Made by a program: the position numbers and the translations under genes. From Flavobacteriaceae bacterium (GTDB lineage Bacteria; Bacteroidota; Bacteroidia; Flavobacteriales; Flavobacteriaceae), in NCBI GenBank assembly GCA_023262245.1, contig JALRDC010000044.1, positions 1 through 37,812 of the forward strand: a stretch of 37,812 nucleotides of DNA, read 5' to 3'. Below, piece by piece: positions 26,100 through 33,464 of this stretch. The notes under the pieces were generated by a model. That model was not told where the DNA came from. It was given only the letters and a program-made list of their open reading frames with translations, and made no database searches. Each line of letters starts with the position of its first letter. Position 1 is the first letter of the stretch.

Positions 26100-27610
26100 G
26101 TGTTCATTTCAATTAGTTCGTCAAGGACATCTCTGGTGTTAGATAAACGCGGAACCTTGTGTTGTCCTCCTAGTTTTCCCTTATTGGAAAGCCATTGATA
26201 AAATAATCCCTCTCGAGCCTTATGAATTTTAAGGGGGTGTAGGGTCATGTTTTTATAACGCTTTGCTTCGTAGTCAGAATTTACCTCTTGAAGTGCTGTG
26301 TCAAGAATCACGCTAAAGTGATCAAGGTCTTCGGGTTCTCTCTCAAATTCAATCATCCACTCGTGAGCTCCTTGCGTATCTTTTTCCATAAATACCGGTC
26401 CTGCACTGTAATCAGAGATCAAACTATTCGTTTTTTGACATGCTATAGCGAGCGCTTGCTCCGCATTTTCAATAATCAGCTCTTCGCCAAAAACATTGAT
26501 AAAATGTTTGGTTCTCCCTGAAACTTTAATTCGGTATGGAGAGAGGCTAGTAAACCTAACAGTATCTCCAATTTTATATCTCCATAGGCCTCCATTAGTA
26601 GTTATAACCATGGCATAATTTGTAAATAAAACAACTTCAGAAAGGGGGATTATACTCTGTTCATCAGCAGTTTCGCCCTCAAAAGGGATAAATTCATAAA
26701 AAATACCATAATCGAGCATCAGGAGTAATTCATCTGAATCATTGCGGTCTTGAATACCAAAAAATCCTTCCGAGGCATTATAGATTTCATAAAAACGGAA
26801 ATTAGGCTTGGGAAATAGATCTTCATACAATTGTCTGTAGGGCTTAAAGCTCACACCACCATGAAAATAAACTTCTGCTTCAGGCCAAACATCCGTAATG
26901 GTTTTTTTTCCTGTTTCTTTTAAAACATTTTGAAGCAAAACTAACATCCAAGAGGGTACCCCTGCCAAACTAGTAACCTTCTCGGGAATGGATTCGCTAA
27001 CTATGGCCTTCATTTTAGTTTCCCATTCTGGCATAAGAGAAGTTTTATTACTAGGGGTAGAACTCAATTCAGCCCAAAAGGGTAGGTTTTGTATGATGAT
27101 GGAAGAAAGGTCGCCAAAATAACTGTTATTCTTGTTATACAATTCGTTACTTCCTCCCAATCGTAACGATTTTCCGGAAAGTAATTGGGAATCTTCATTG
27201 TTGTTAAAGTATAGTGAAAGCATGTCTTTCCCCGCTTTGTAATGACAGTCCTCAAGAGCTTCAGTACTAACAGGGATGAATTTGCTTTTTGCGGAGGTTG
27301 TTCCACTTGATTTGGCAAACCATTTGATCGAACTAGGCCAAAAGATATTTTGTTCTCCTCTTCTACATCGTTCAATGTCAGTCTCTATGCTTTCATAGGT
27401 GGCTATGGGGATGCGATCCCTGAAGACAGCATAACTCTTAATTGTTTTGAAATCAAATTGTTTTCCAAACGCTGTTTTAGAAGCTGTTTTTAGTAGGTAA
27501 TGGAGTAATTCATTCTGTACTTCGTTAGGATATTTCATGAACAGCTCCATTTGGTGTATTCTCTTTTTGAGAATCCAGGAAGCTATGGAATTAAATAGGG
27601 GTATGGGCAT
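26096..27610 (-). CDS. GH3-family (auxin-responsive promoter type) acyl-adenylate enzyme
   Basis: A 504-residue member of the GH3 branch of the ANL adenylating superfamily, whose plant members (JAR1, GH3) join amino acids to acyl acids such as jasmonate or indole-acetate. ANL motifs are visible: the ATP-binding loop [15 protein letters not shown] at 101-115, [15 protein letters not shown] near residue 283, and [13 protein letters not shown] near residue 344, followed by the hinge and small C-terminal domain ([14 protein letters not shown]). Bacteroidota often carry such a protein without known substrate. It is a single gene here, convergent with clpX and divergent from a DUF2797 gene. Adenylation is inferred from motifs; the acceptor is unknown. 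Confidence 0.87.
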   Translation of the reverse strand: MPIPLFNSIASWILKKRIHQMELFMKYPNEVQNELLHYLLKTASKTAFGKQFDFKTIKSYAVFRDRIPIATYESIETDIERCRRGEQNIFWPSSIKWFAKSSGTTSAKSKFIPVSTEALEDCHYKAGKDMLSLYFNNNEDSQLLSGKSLRLGGSNELYNKNNSYFGDLSSIIIQNLPFWAELSSTPSNKTSLMPEWETKMKAIVSESIPEKVTSLAGVPSWMLVLLQNVLKETGKKTITDVWPEAEVYFHGGVSFKPYRQLYEDLFPKPNFRFYEIYNASEGFFGIQDRNDSDELLLMLDYGIFYEFIPFEGETADEQSIIPLSEVVLFTNYAMVITTNGGLWRYKIGDTVRFTSLSPYRIKVSGRTKHFINVFGEELIIENAEQALAIACQKTNSLISDYSAGPVFMEKDTQGAHEWMIEFEREPEDLDHFSVILDTALQEVNSDYEAKRYKNMTLHPLKIHKAREGLFYQWLSNKGKLGGQHKVPRLSNTRDVLDELIEMNT

Positions 27611-27661
27611 AAAATAATTATTATCTTACTTCGGTAAATTTAACTAATTCCTAGAGAGTAT

Positions 27662-28459
27662 ATGTTTGAAGGTACCTTAAAAAAAATGACAACCGAGCAA
27701 AACGACCCAATAAATTATTTTATGGACATGAAAGCAGGTTTCCTACATATGAATCAATGTTTAGGAAAAACGTTGAGTATTACTCATACAGGGTCACAAT
27801 GTTTAAATTGTTTTAAGGAGCTTCCCATTTTTAGACAAGGATACTGCAAAAGCTGTTTTTTTGAGAGTCCTGCGGTAGGCGACTGGGTCATGCGTCCAGA
27901 ACTCAGTACGGCTCATCTAGGTAAAGCAGATAGAGATTTAGAATACGAATCCAAAATGCAACTTCAACCTCACATCCTTTATTTGGCCTTAAGCAGCCAC
28001 CTTAAGGTAGGCGTTACTAGAAAAAGTCAAATTCCTACACGATGGATTGACCAGGGAGCCCACGAGGCGATGGTGCTGTTAGAAGTTCCCAACCGATACT
28101 TAGCTGGAATTGGTGAAGTCGCTTTAAAAGAACATTTTTCTGATAAAACCAATTGGAGGAAGATGGTACAGAACGAATCGGAACCCATTTTTTGGGAGGA
28201 GGTTTTTAACAAAGCACTTGATCTTTTGCCAAAAGAGTTAAAACCCTATATGAAGCCTGAGGAAAGACACTTGCAAAAAATTGCTTTTCCCGTACTTAGT
28301 TATCCTACCAAAGTAAACAGTTTAAATCTTACTAAAACTCCTTTTTTTGAAGGGAAATTAATGGGCATAAGAGGGCAATACCTTCTTTTTGATGACCAAA
28401 CTGTTTTTAATGTTCGTTCTAACGAAGGACAACAAATCACATTACGCCTTACTGATTAA
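27662..28459 (+). CDS. DUF2797 protein with zinc-ribbon-like Cys pairs
   Basis: A 265-residue protein of unknown function. Two Cys pairs, Cys47-Cys50 (CLNC) and Cys62-Cys65 (CKSC), probably bind zinc. A following segment, HILYLALSSHLKVGVTRK then IPTRWIDQGA (104-133), resembles the core of GIY-YIG-type domains (a YLA strand and KVGxT strand), and this is the conserved centre of DUF2797. The start at ATG 27662 is chosen because the N-terminal MFEGTLKKM agrees with family members as I recall them; ATG 27686 is the alternative. It overlaps the convergent rluF gene by four bases at the stops. A nucleic-acid role is only a guess. Confidence 0.8.
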   Translation: MFEGTLKKMTTEQNDPINYFMDMKAGFLHMNQCLGKTLSITHTGSQCLNCFKELPIFRQGYCKSCFFESPAVGDWVMRPELSTAHLGKADRDLEYESKMQLQPHILYLALSSHLKVGVTRKSQIPTRWIDQGAHEAMVLLEVPNRYLAGIGEVALKEHFSDKTNWRKMVQNESEPIFWEEVFNKALDLLPKELKPYMKPEERHLQKIAFPVLSYPTKVNSLNLTKTPFFEGKLMGIRGQYLLFDDQTVFNVRSNEGQQITLRLTD

Positions 28460-29187
28460 TGTATTTTTTCAGAACCAGCCAGAAGCTGATGAAGAGCGAC
28501 CATTTCTTTTTTTGTCAAATCCCGATAACGCCCCACTTTGGTATCAAGGTTAATATTCATGATGCGAATGCGTTTGAGTTTGATCACACGATAATCTAAA
28601 TATTCGCACATCCTTCTTATCTGTCTGTTTAAACCTTGAGTCAAGACAATGCGGAATTGTTTTTTATGGATTTGCTCAACAAAACACTTTTTTGTGACTG
28701 TATCTAAGATGGGAATTCCATTAGCCATTTTTTCAATAAATTCTGTGGTTACTGGTTTATTGACCGTTACGATGTATTCTTTTTCGTGATTATTACGTGC
28801 CCGCAAAATTTTATTTACAATATCTCCATCATTTGTAAGAAGAATCAATCCCTCACTCATTTTATCCAAACGGCCAATAGGAAAAATCCTACTGGGATAA
28901 TTGATATAATCGATGATGTTGTCTTTTTCAACTCGAGTATCTGTGGTACAAACGATGCCTCTAGGCTTATTGAAAGCGATATAGACATTCTTTTCCTGTT
29001 GGTCTTCTACAAGAATCCCATCCACTTCGATCGTATCTTTTGGGACCACCTTTTGTCCCATTACAACAATAGTTCCATTAACCTTTACCCTACCTTGATC
29101 AATTAATTTATCGGCAGCTCTCCTAGAGCAATGCCCAATTTCGCTTAGGTATTTGTTGATCCGTACTCCGGGAGATTCTTCCTTCAT
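28456..29187 (-). CDS. rluF: 23S rRNA pseudouridine synthase, RluF-like
   Basis: Converts a uridine to pseudouridine in 23S rRNA (U2604 for E. coli RluF; also tRNA in some cases). An S4 RNA-binding domain is at residues 7-60 (VRINKYLSEIGHCSRRAADK). The catalytic Asp is Asp108 in PIGRLDKMSEGLILLTNDGD. RluF-specific traits are NHEKEYIVTVNKPVT, PILDTVTKKC and GLNRQIRRMCEYLDY. The 243-residue length fits. It is the last gene of the minus-strand run sppA-yhhQ-rluF, three bases after the transporter stop. Confidence 0.9.
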   Translation of the reverse strand: MKEESPGVRINKYLSEIGHCSRRAADKLIDQGRVKVNGTIVVMGQKVVPKDTIEVDGILVEDQQEKNVYIAFNKPRGIVCTTDTRVEKDNIIDYINYPSRIFPIGRLDKMSEGLILLTNDGDIVNKILRARNNHEKEYIVTVNKPVTTEFIEKMANGIPILDTVTKKCFVEQIHKKQFRIVLTQGLNRQIRRMCEYLDYRVIKLKRIRIMNINLDTKVGRYRDLTKKEMVALHQLLAGSEKIH

Positions 29188-29190
29188 AAA

Positions 29191-29892
29191 TTAAATTTCA
29201 AGTTCGTCTGTAGGTTTTAAACCAAAAGTTTTTCTAAAGATTCCAACAAATAGATAAAGTAATGGAGTGTCAAACGCAGCAACTAAGATTTTAAATAAAA
29301 AACCTGAAATCACAAGACCCCAAAAAAGGGTCCATTCTAAGACCCCGAAAAGTGTTAACAGACCAACGACCAATAGGGTGTCTATTAGTTGGGAGGTGAA
29401 GGTGGAAAAATTATTACGAAGCCAAAGCATCCTTCCTTTGGTTCGTTTTTTCCAAAAATGATAGACGCGAATATCAACCAGTTGAGCTAAAAGATAGGCA
29501 ATCATAGAGGCCAAAACAGCGATGGGCGATAGCGCAAAAACTTGGTAAAAGGTTTTGTCATCTATAGGAGAGTTTTCAATGGCTGGGACAGCATTGGCAA
29601 GTAACAAAATTCCCATTGAAAAAAAAGAAGCAAAGATTCCTGTAATTACTACCTGATTGGCTCTTTTTTTACCGTAAATTTCTGAGATTAAGTCAGTAAT
29701 TAAAAAAGTAAGAGGGTAAGGCAGAATTCCAACGGAAAGTTCAAAAAGCGGATTCCCAAGGACTTTTAAACCGAAGGGATACCAATAGAAGAATTTTTGA
29801 AAAATCAAATTGGAAACTACAAGTGAAGTGATGAACAAGGCTGCAAGGAGCAGGTAAATATTTTTTGCTAGTTCTTTTTTATCTGCGCTCAT
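29191..29892 (-). CDS. Queuosine precursor transporter (VUT family, YhhQ-like)
   Basis: A 233-residue inner-membrane protein with about six hydrophobic segments. LPYPLTFLITDLISEIYGKK (residues 57-76) is the family signature of VUT/YhhQ transporters, and RVYHFWKKRTKGRMLWLRNN with QLIDTLL is the second conserved part. E. coli YhhQ takes up the queuine precursors preQ0 and preQ1 used for tRNA modification. The ATG follows the sppA stop directly, and rluF begins three bases after its end, so it is part of one operon whose other product is also an RNA modifier. Confidence 0.88.
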   Translation of the reverse strand: MSADKKELAKNIYLLLAALFITSLVVSNLIFQKFFYWYPFGLKVLGNPLFELSVGILPYPLTFLITDLISEIYGKKRANQVVITGIFASFFSMGILLLANAVPAIENSPIDDKTFYQVFALSPIAVLASMIAYLLAQLVDIRVYHFWKKRTKGRMLWLRNNFSTFTSQLIDTLLVVGLLTLFGVLEWTLFWGLVISGFLFKILVAAFDTPLLYLFVGIFRKTFGLKPTDELEI

Positions 29893-31659
29893 TTAGTAAA
29901 TTCTTAATTCGAAGGGAAGTAAGGTTTGATAAAGGAGCTTAGGATTTAGATCTGTTGAATTTTTAAACTGTTCGAGGAGGTGTTTAGGAATTAAATTTGT
30001 CCAAGGACTTTTAAGTTCGAGCGAGGGGCCAACCTTTTTGAGTAAATTTTCCAAATTCTCTTCAAATTTTGGGTATTCTAAAACATTATAGCTTTCAACA
30101 CCCGCTTTTTCAGAAGCCAGAGTAAGCGCATCTTCCAAGCCTCCTAGGGCGTCTACCAATCCGTTTTTTAAAGCTTGTTTTCCAGTCCATACCCTCCCTT
30201 GCGCTATATTTTCAACAGCTTCAACTGAGAGTGATCTTCCTTGCATCACACGATTTTTAAATGTATCGTAAGTGAATTGAACCCCTTTTTTTAGTTGTTG
30301 TTCGAAGTTTTGACTTAAGGGTTGGTAAAAGCTGTATCCCATCGCATTGGGGTGGGTGGTTACCGTTTGAGGATTGACACCAATATCTTTGACAAAAGCT
30401 GCTGCATTGGGCAGGGTAGCAAAAACTCCTATAGAACCTGTAATTGTCATTGGATCGGCAAAGATATAGTCTGCTCCTGTGGCAATATAATATCCTCCTG
30501 AAGCAGCTACATTTCCCATCGAGGCAATAACGGGTTTGCTTTGTTTTGCATTTTCTACAGCCCTCCAAATCAACTCTGATGTTAAGGCATTTCCTCCAGG
30601 GGAATTTACACGCAATACAATGGCTTTGACCCAGTCATCTTGAGCTAAATTTTCTAGGGTTTCGACAAAAATACCTTGAGCTATGATGGATTCAGAGCCC
30701 TCCCCATACAATATTGGGCCATTAGCATATACCACAGCGATTCTATCTTTGATGGTCGTATTGTAAGAATTTTTATTGGTATTGACCTGATTGATAGAAG
30801 CTTTTTTGAGTTTTTGATTTTCTTCAAGGCCTAAGCGCGTTTTTATTTTTTGTTCAAAATCATCTTGGTAAGTGATACCGTCTATTAACCCTACTGCATA
30901 AGCATCTGAGGGCAATGAAATGTTGTTTTCGCTAGCCAAAGAGTCTAAAAAAACGGTTTTTAAATTTCGGGATTCGGAGACACTTTCTTTAAAGGAAAAC
31001 CACAGGTCATTTAGTAGGCTTTGAATTTGATATCGATTGTCGGCACTCATTTCGTTCTCTAAAAACGGTTCAACAGCACTTTTGTATTTTCCATGACGAA
31101 CGACTTCCATTTTAAAACCGTATTCGTTTTGAAAATCTTTAAAATAAAGTACCTCTGAAGCAAGTCCTTTAAATTCCATTATTCCAACAGGATTTAAATA
31201 AACAGAATCGGCTACTGAGTTAAGGAAATACCCTTTTTGGGTGAAGAAATCTCCATAAGCATAGATGAATTTACCCTTGTTTTTAAATTCTTGTAAGGCT
31301 TTACGTATGTTGTGCACTTGAGACCAACCGGCAATTGGATTGTCTGCCCGAAGACTGATTCCTTTAATCTCGGGGTGGTCTCCAGCAATACGAATGGCAG
31401 AGAGAATATTGGGCAATCCCAGTACTTCATCTTCAATACCTAAAAATTGCTGAAGTTCGTCAAAAACGGGCGGGCGCTCAACAATGGGTAGATTTAATTC
31501 TAATGATAAAACACTATTGGGGCTTAAAGATCTTGAAACAGAAGGGGCATTGATTATCGTTGCCGATGCAGAAATAATCATCAGAAGGATAGCAAAGAAA
31601 AGTCCAAAAGCGGTTAAAGTACCTAAAACCGAGGCAAAAAAACTTCGTAGAAAATTCAT
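29893..31659 (-). CDS. sppA: Signal peptide peptidase SppA, long (67K) type
   Basis: Membrane-bound serine protease that degrades cleaved signal peptides. The start is the ATG at 31659 (MNFLRSFFASVLGTLTAFG), which places a transmembrane helix at about 10-33; the frame upstream runs over the promoter. It has the duplicated architecture of 588 residues. The catalytic Lys is Lys193 in GKYKSAVEPF and the nucleophile Ser387 in AASGGYYIA, 194 apart (200 in E. coli). VNSPGGNALTSELIW and ITGSIGVF are further conserved. It heads a minus-strand operon with the VUT transporter and rluF, driven by the -7 element at 31679-31686. Confidence 0.94.
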   Translation of the reverse strand: MNFLRSFFASVLGTLTAFGLFFAILLMIISASATIINAPSVSRSLSPNSVLSLELNLPIVERPPVFDELQQFLGIEDEVLGLPNILSAIRIAGDHPEIKGISLRADNPIAGWSQVHNIRKALQEFKNKGKFIYAYGDFFTQKGYFLNSVADSVYLNPVGIMEFKGLASEVLYFKDFQNEYGFKMEVVRHGKYKSAVEPFLENEMSADNRYQIQSLLNDLWFSFKESVSESRNLKTVFLDSLASENNISLPSDAYAVGLIDGITYQDDFEQKIKTRLGLEENQKLKKASINQVNTNKNSYNTTIKDRIAVVYANGPILYGEGSESIIAQGIFVETLENLAQDDWVKAIVLRVNSPGGNALTSELIWRAVENAKQSKPVIASMGNVAASGGYYIATGADYIFADPMTITGSIGVFATLPNAAAFVKDIGVNPQTVTTHPNAMGYSFYQPLSQNFEQQLKKGVQFTYDTFKNRVMQGRSLSVEAVENIAQGRVWTGKQALKNGLVDALGGLEDALTLASEKAGVESYNVLEYPKFEENLENLLKKVGPSLELKSPWTNLIPKHLLEQFKNSTDLNPKLLYQTLLPFELRIY

Positions 31660-31669
31660 GTAACAAGTA

Positions 31670-31702
31670 TTGGTACTACAAATATAAGGTTTTGTATGTT
31701 TG
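31670..31702 (+). promoter_or_regulatory. Promoter for folK-dNK, interleaved with sppA promoter
   Basis: TTG at 31670-31672, a 22-base spacer, and TATGTTTG at 31695-31702 match the Bacteroidota consensus. Its position rules against the TTG at 31700 as the folK start, since transcription would begin near 31709. Confidence 0.6.
31679..31686 (-). promoter_or_regulatory. Promoter -7 element for sppA operon
   Basis: On the minus strand this reads TATATTTG, an exact TAnnTTTG match, 19 bases ahead of the sppA ATG. No good TTG lies at -33. Confidence 0.5.
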
Positions 31703-31723
31703 TATTTTACCATTACTATAGCT

Positions 31724-32839
31724 TTGCAAGAGGAAATAATAATTTCAATAGGAAGTAATCTGGGAGATCGACTCGAAACTATATTCAGGGCCTTGGCTTT
31801 GTTAGAATCTCATCCGGTATCTGTATCAAAACTTTCTAACTTATATGAAACCCCTTCATGGGGTTTTGAGAGTACCCCTTTTTACAATGCCTGTTTTTCC
31901 GTACAAACAACATTAGGTCCTCAGGAACTATTACAGGTTTTGCTCAAAATAGAGCAACAATTAGGTCGTTATAGAAATGAGGAGAAAGAAGGGTATATTG
32001 ATCGAACGATTGATCTAGACATCTTATTTTACAAAGAGGATTGCATCCATACCGCAGATTTAAAGATTCCGCATCCAAGATTGCACCAGCGCAATTTTGT
32101 TTTGGCTCCTCTAATGGATATTGCTCCTGAGTTAAAACACCCCATTTTGTACCAGTCAATAGCAAGCTTATTTCAAAATTCTTCAGACAAGGCAGTTGCT
32201 GTGTGTTTGGAAGATGATTTAGGGTTGCCCCCAATCTTTAATCACTTTCCCTATATTGCAATAGAGGGGAATATTGGTGTTGGAAAAACCACACTAGCTC
32301 AAATGATTGCGGATCAATACCAAGCACGAATTTTAAGCGAAACGATCACTAAAAATCCCTTTTTAGAAGCTTTTTATAAAGACCCCGAAACCCACGCCCT
32401 AGCTGTAGAAAACTTTTTTCTTAAGGATCGTTTTGAGAAGGACACTAAGTTTTGGCAAGAATCTCCAATGAAGGTAATTGCGGATTTTACCTTATACAAA
32501 TCTTTAGTTTTTGCAGAGGAGAATCTGAAAACTGAGGATTTAGAGGAGTATCGTAAAGTATTTGATGCCGAGATAGGCAGTAAGAAAAATCCGAACTTAC
32601 TCCTTTTTCTCAAAACAGATTTAGATCAACTTCAAGCTCAAATAAAGAAAAGAGGGCGTCCCTTTGAACAAGGAATAAAATCCGAGTACCTCAGTCAATT
32701 GGAAGCGGGTTATTCCAAGTTAATTCAAAATAAATTGCCTTTCCCAATTGTTACTATTTCATTAGAAAACATTGATTTTGAAAAAGATAAAACCGCCTTT
32801 CAAATGATTTTAAGAGCAATTTTCAGGCATTCATTTTAG
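31724..32839 (+). CDS. folK: Bifunctional HPPK (FolK) - deoxynucleoside kinase fusion
   Basis: One continuous frame joins two enzymes. Residues 1-150 are 6-hydroxymethyl-7,8-dihydropterin pyrophosphokinase of folate synthesis: IISIGSNLGDR, FYNACFSVQT, and the Mg-binding RTIDLDILFY with Asp97 and Asp99, then IPHPRLHQRNFVLAPL. Residues 175-371 are a deoxynucleoside kinase (dNK/TMPK-like P-loop): IEGNIGVGKTTLA with the loop at 182-190, FFLKDRFEKD, and a lid-like KKRGRPFEQGI. The start is TTG 31724; an in-frame TTG at 31700 overlaps the promoter. This fusion recurs in Flavobacteria. It converges with the methyltransferase gene, overlapping it by 17 bases. Confidence 0.92.
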   Translation: MQEEIIISIGSNLGDRLETIFRALALLESHPVSVSKLSNLYETPSWGFESTPFYNACFSVQTTLGPQELLQVLLKIEQQLGRYRNEEKEGYIDRTIDLDILFYKEDCIHTADLKIPHPRLHQRNFVLAPLMDIAPELKHPILYQSIASLFQNSSDKAVAVCLEDDLGLPPIFNHFPYIAIEGNIGVGKTTLAQMIADQYQARILSETITKNPFLEAFYKDPETHALAVENFFLKDRFEKDTKFWQESPMKVIADFTLYKSLVFAEENLKTEDLEEYRKVFDAEIGSKKNPNLLLFLKTDLDQLQAQIKKRGRPFEQGIKSEYLSQLEAGYSKLIQNKLPFPIVTISLENIDFEKDKTAFQMILRAIFRHSF

Positions 32840-33353
32840 TATAGAAGTCCCAGATTACCATACCAGTAGCCACGCTAATATTTAAAGAATGTTTCGTTCC
32901 AAATTGAGGAATCTCTATTGCTTGACCGCAGGTATTCACAACTTCTTGATCAACTCCTTTTACTTCATTGCCTAACACAAAAGCATGAGAACGGTCTTTT
33001 TCGGGTTTAAAATCATTTAAAAGAGTTGCTCCCTCTGTTTGTTCTATCGCCCACACAGAGCACCCTTGTTCCATTAATTCTTTTACCACTAACAGGCTGT
33101 TTTCAGCATATTCCCATTGCACATTTTCTGTAGCTCCCAAAGCGGTTTTGTGGATGTCTTTATGCGGGGGGCATGCTGTGATTCCACAGAGGTATATTTT
33201 TTTAATTAAAAAAGCATCTGCGGTACGAAAGACCGATCCAATATTATTCAAACTGCGAATGTCATCTAGAATTAAAGTTAGGGGAGTTTTTTTAGAAGCA
33301 ATAAAGTCTGCTACCGACTTTCGAATTAATTCCTCGTTTTTAAGTTTGCGCAT
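32823..33353 (-). CDS. SpoU/TrmH-family RNA 2'-O-methyltransferase
   Basis: A 176-residue SAM-dependent SPOUT methyltransferase that methylates ribose 2'-OH in tRNA or rRNA. The three SpoU motifs are in order: SLNNIGSVFRTADAF (motif 1, with Asn37 and Arg43), FVLGNEVKGVDQEV (motif 2), and IPQFGTKHSLNISVATGMVI (motif 3). There is no N-terminal substrate-binding domain as in RlmB, so this is the compact form. Whether the target is tRNA Gm18 or a ribosomal site cannot be decided. It is divergent from mutS and has its own -7 element just upstream. Confidence 0.9.
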   Translation of the reverse strand: MRKLKNEELIRKSVADFIASKKTPLTLILDDIRSLNNIGSVFRTADAFLIKKIYLCGITACPPHKDIHKTALGATENVQWEYAENSLLVVKELMEQGCSVWAIEQTEGATLLNDFKPEKDRSHAFVLGNEVKGVDQEVVNTCGQAIEIPQFGTKHSLNISVATGMVIWDFYTKMNA

Positions 33354-33369
33354 AAATTGTTAGAAAAAA

Positions 33370-33377
33370 CAAAAATA
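33370..33377 (-). promoter_or_regulatory. Promoter -7 element for the SpoU methyltransferase
   Basis: Read on the minus strand this is TATTTTTG, an exact TAnnTTTG match 17 bases before the ATG at 33353. No clear TTG at -33 is present. Confidence 0.45.
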
Positions 33378-33464
33378 CACACTCTTATTTTTATGTAGGG
33401 ATTTGCATCTTTGTTTTTGGGGAAACCCTCAAATTTTAAATACATTAGTAAAAAACCAATTTTT

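Noticed and set aside
27661-27668. TATGTTTG, an exact -7 element, overlapping the ATG of the DUF2797 gene.
   Set aside because: No TTG at a proper distance upstream, and a transcript starting downstream would force the later ATG at 27686, which would drop an N-terminus that agrees with the family. Likely chance in AT-rich DNA.
31660-31713. N-terminal extension of SppA by 18 residues.
   Set aside because: The extension overlaps the sppA -7 element and would precede a clean N-terminal membrane helix that starts at ATG 31659.
31724-32839. A missing stop or frameshift joining separate folK and dNK genes.
   Set aside because: The frame is continuous through a plausible linker, both domains are intact, and the fusion is familiar from Flavobacteria.
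33411-33464. TTG start giving MutS 18 more residues.
   Set aside because: The extra residues do not resemble MutS N-termini; GTG at 33465 gives the expected beginning before TPLMKQYN.
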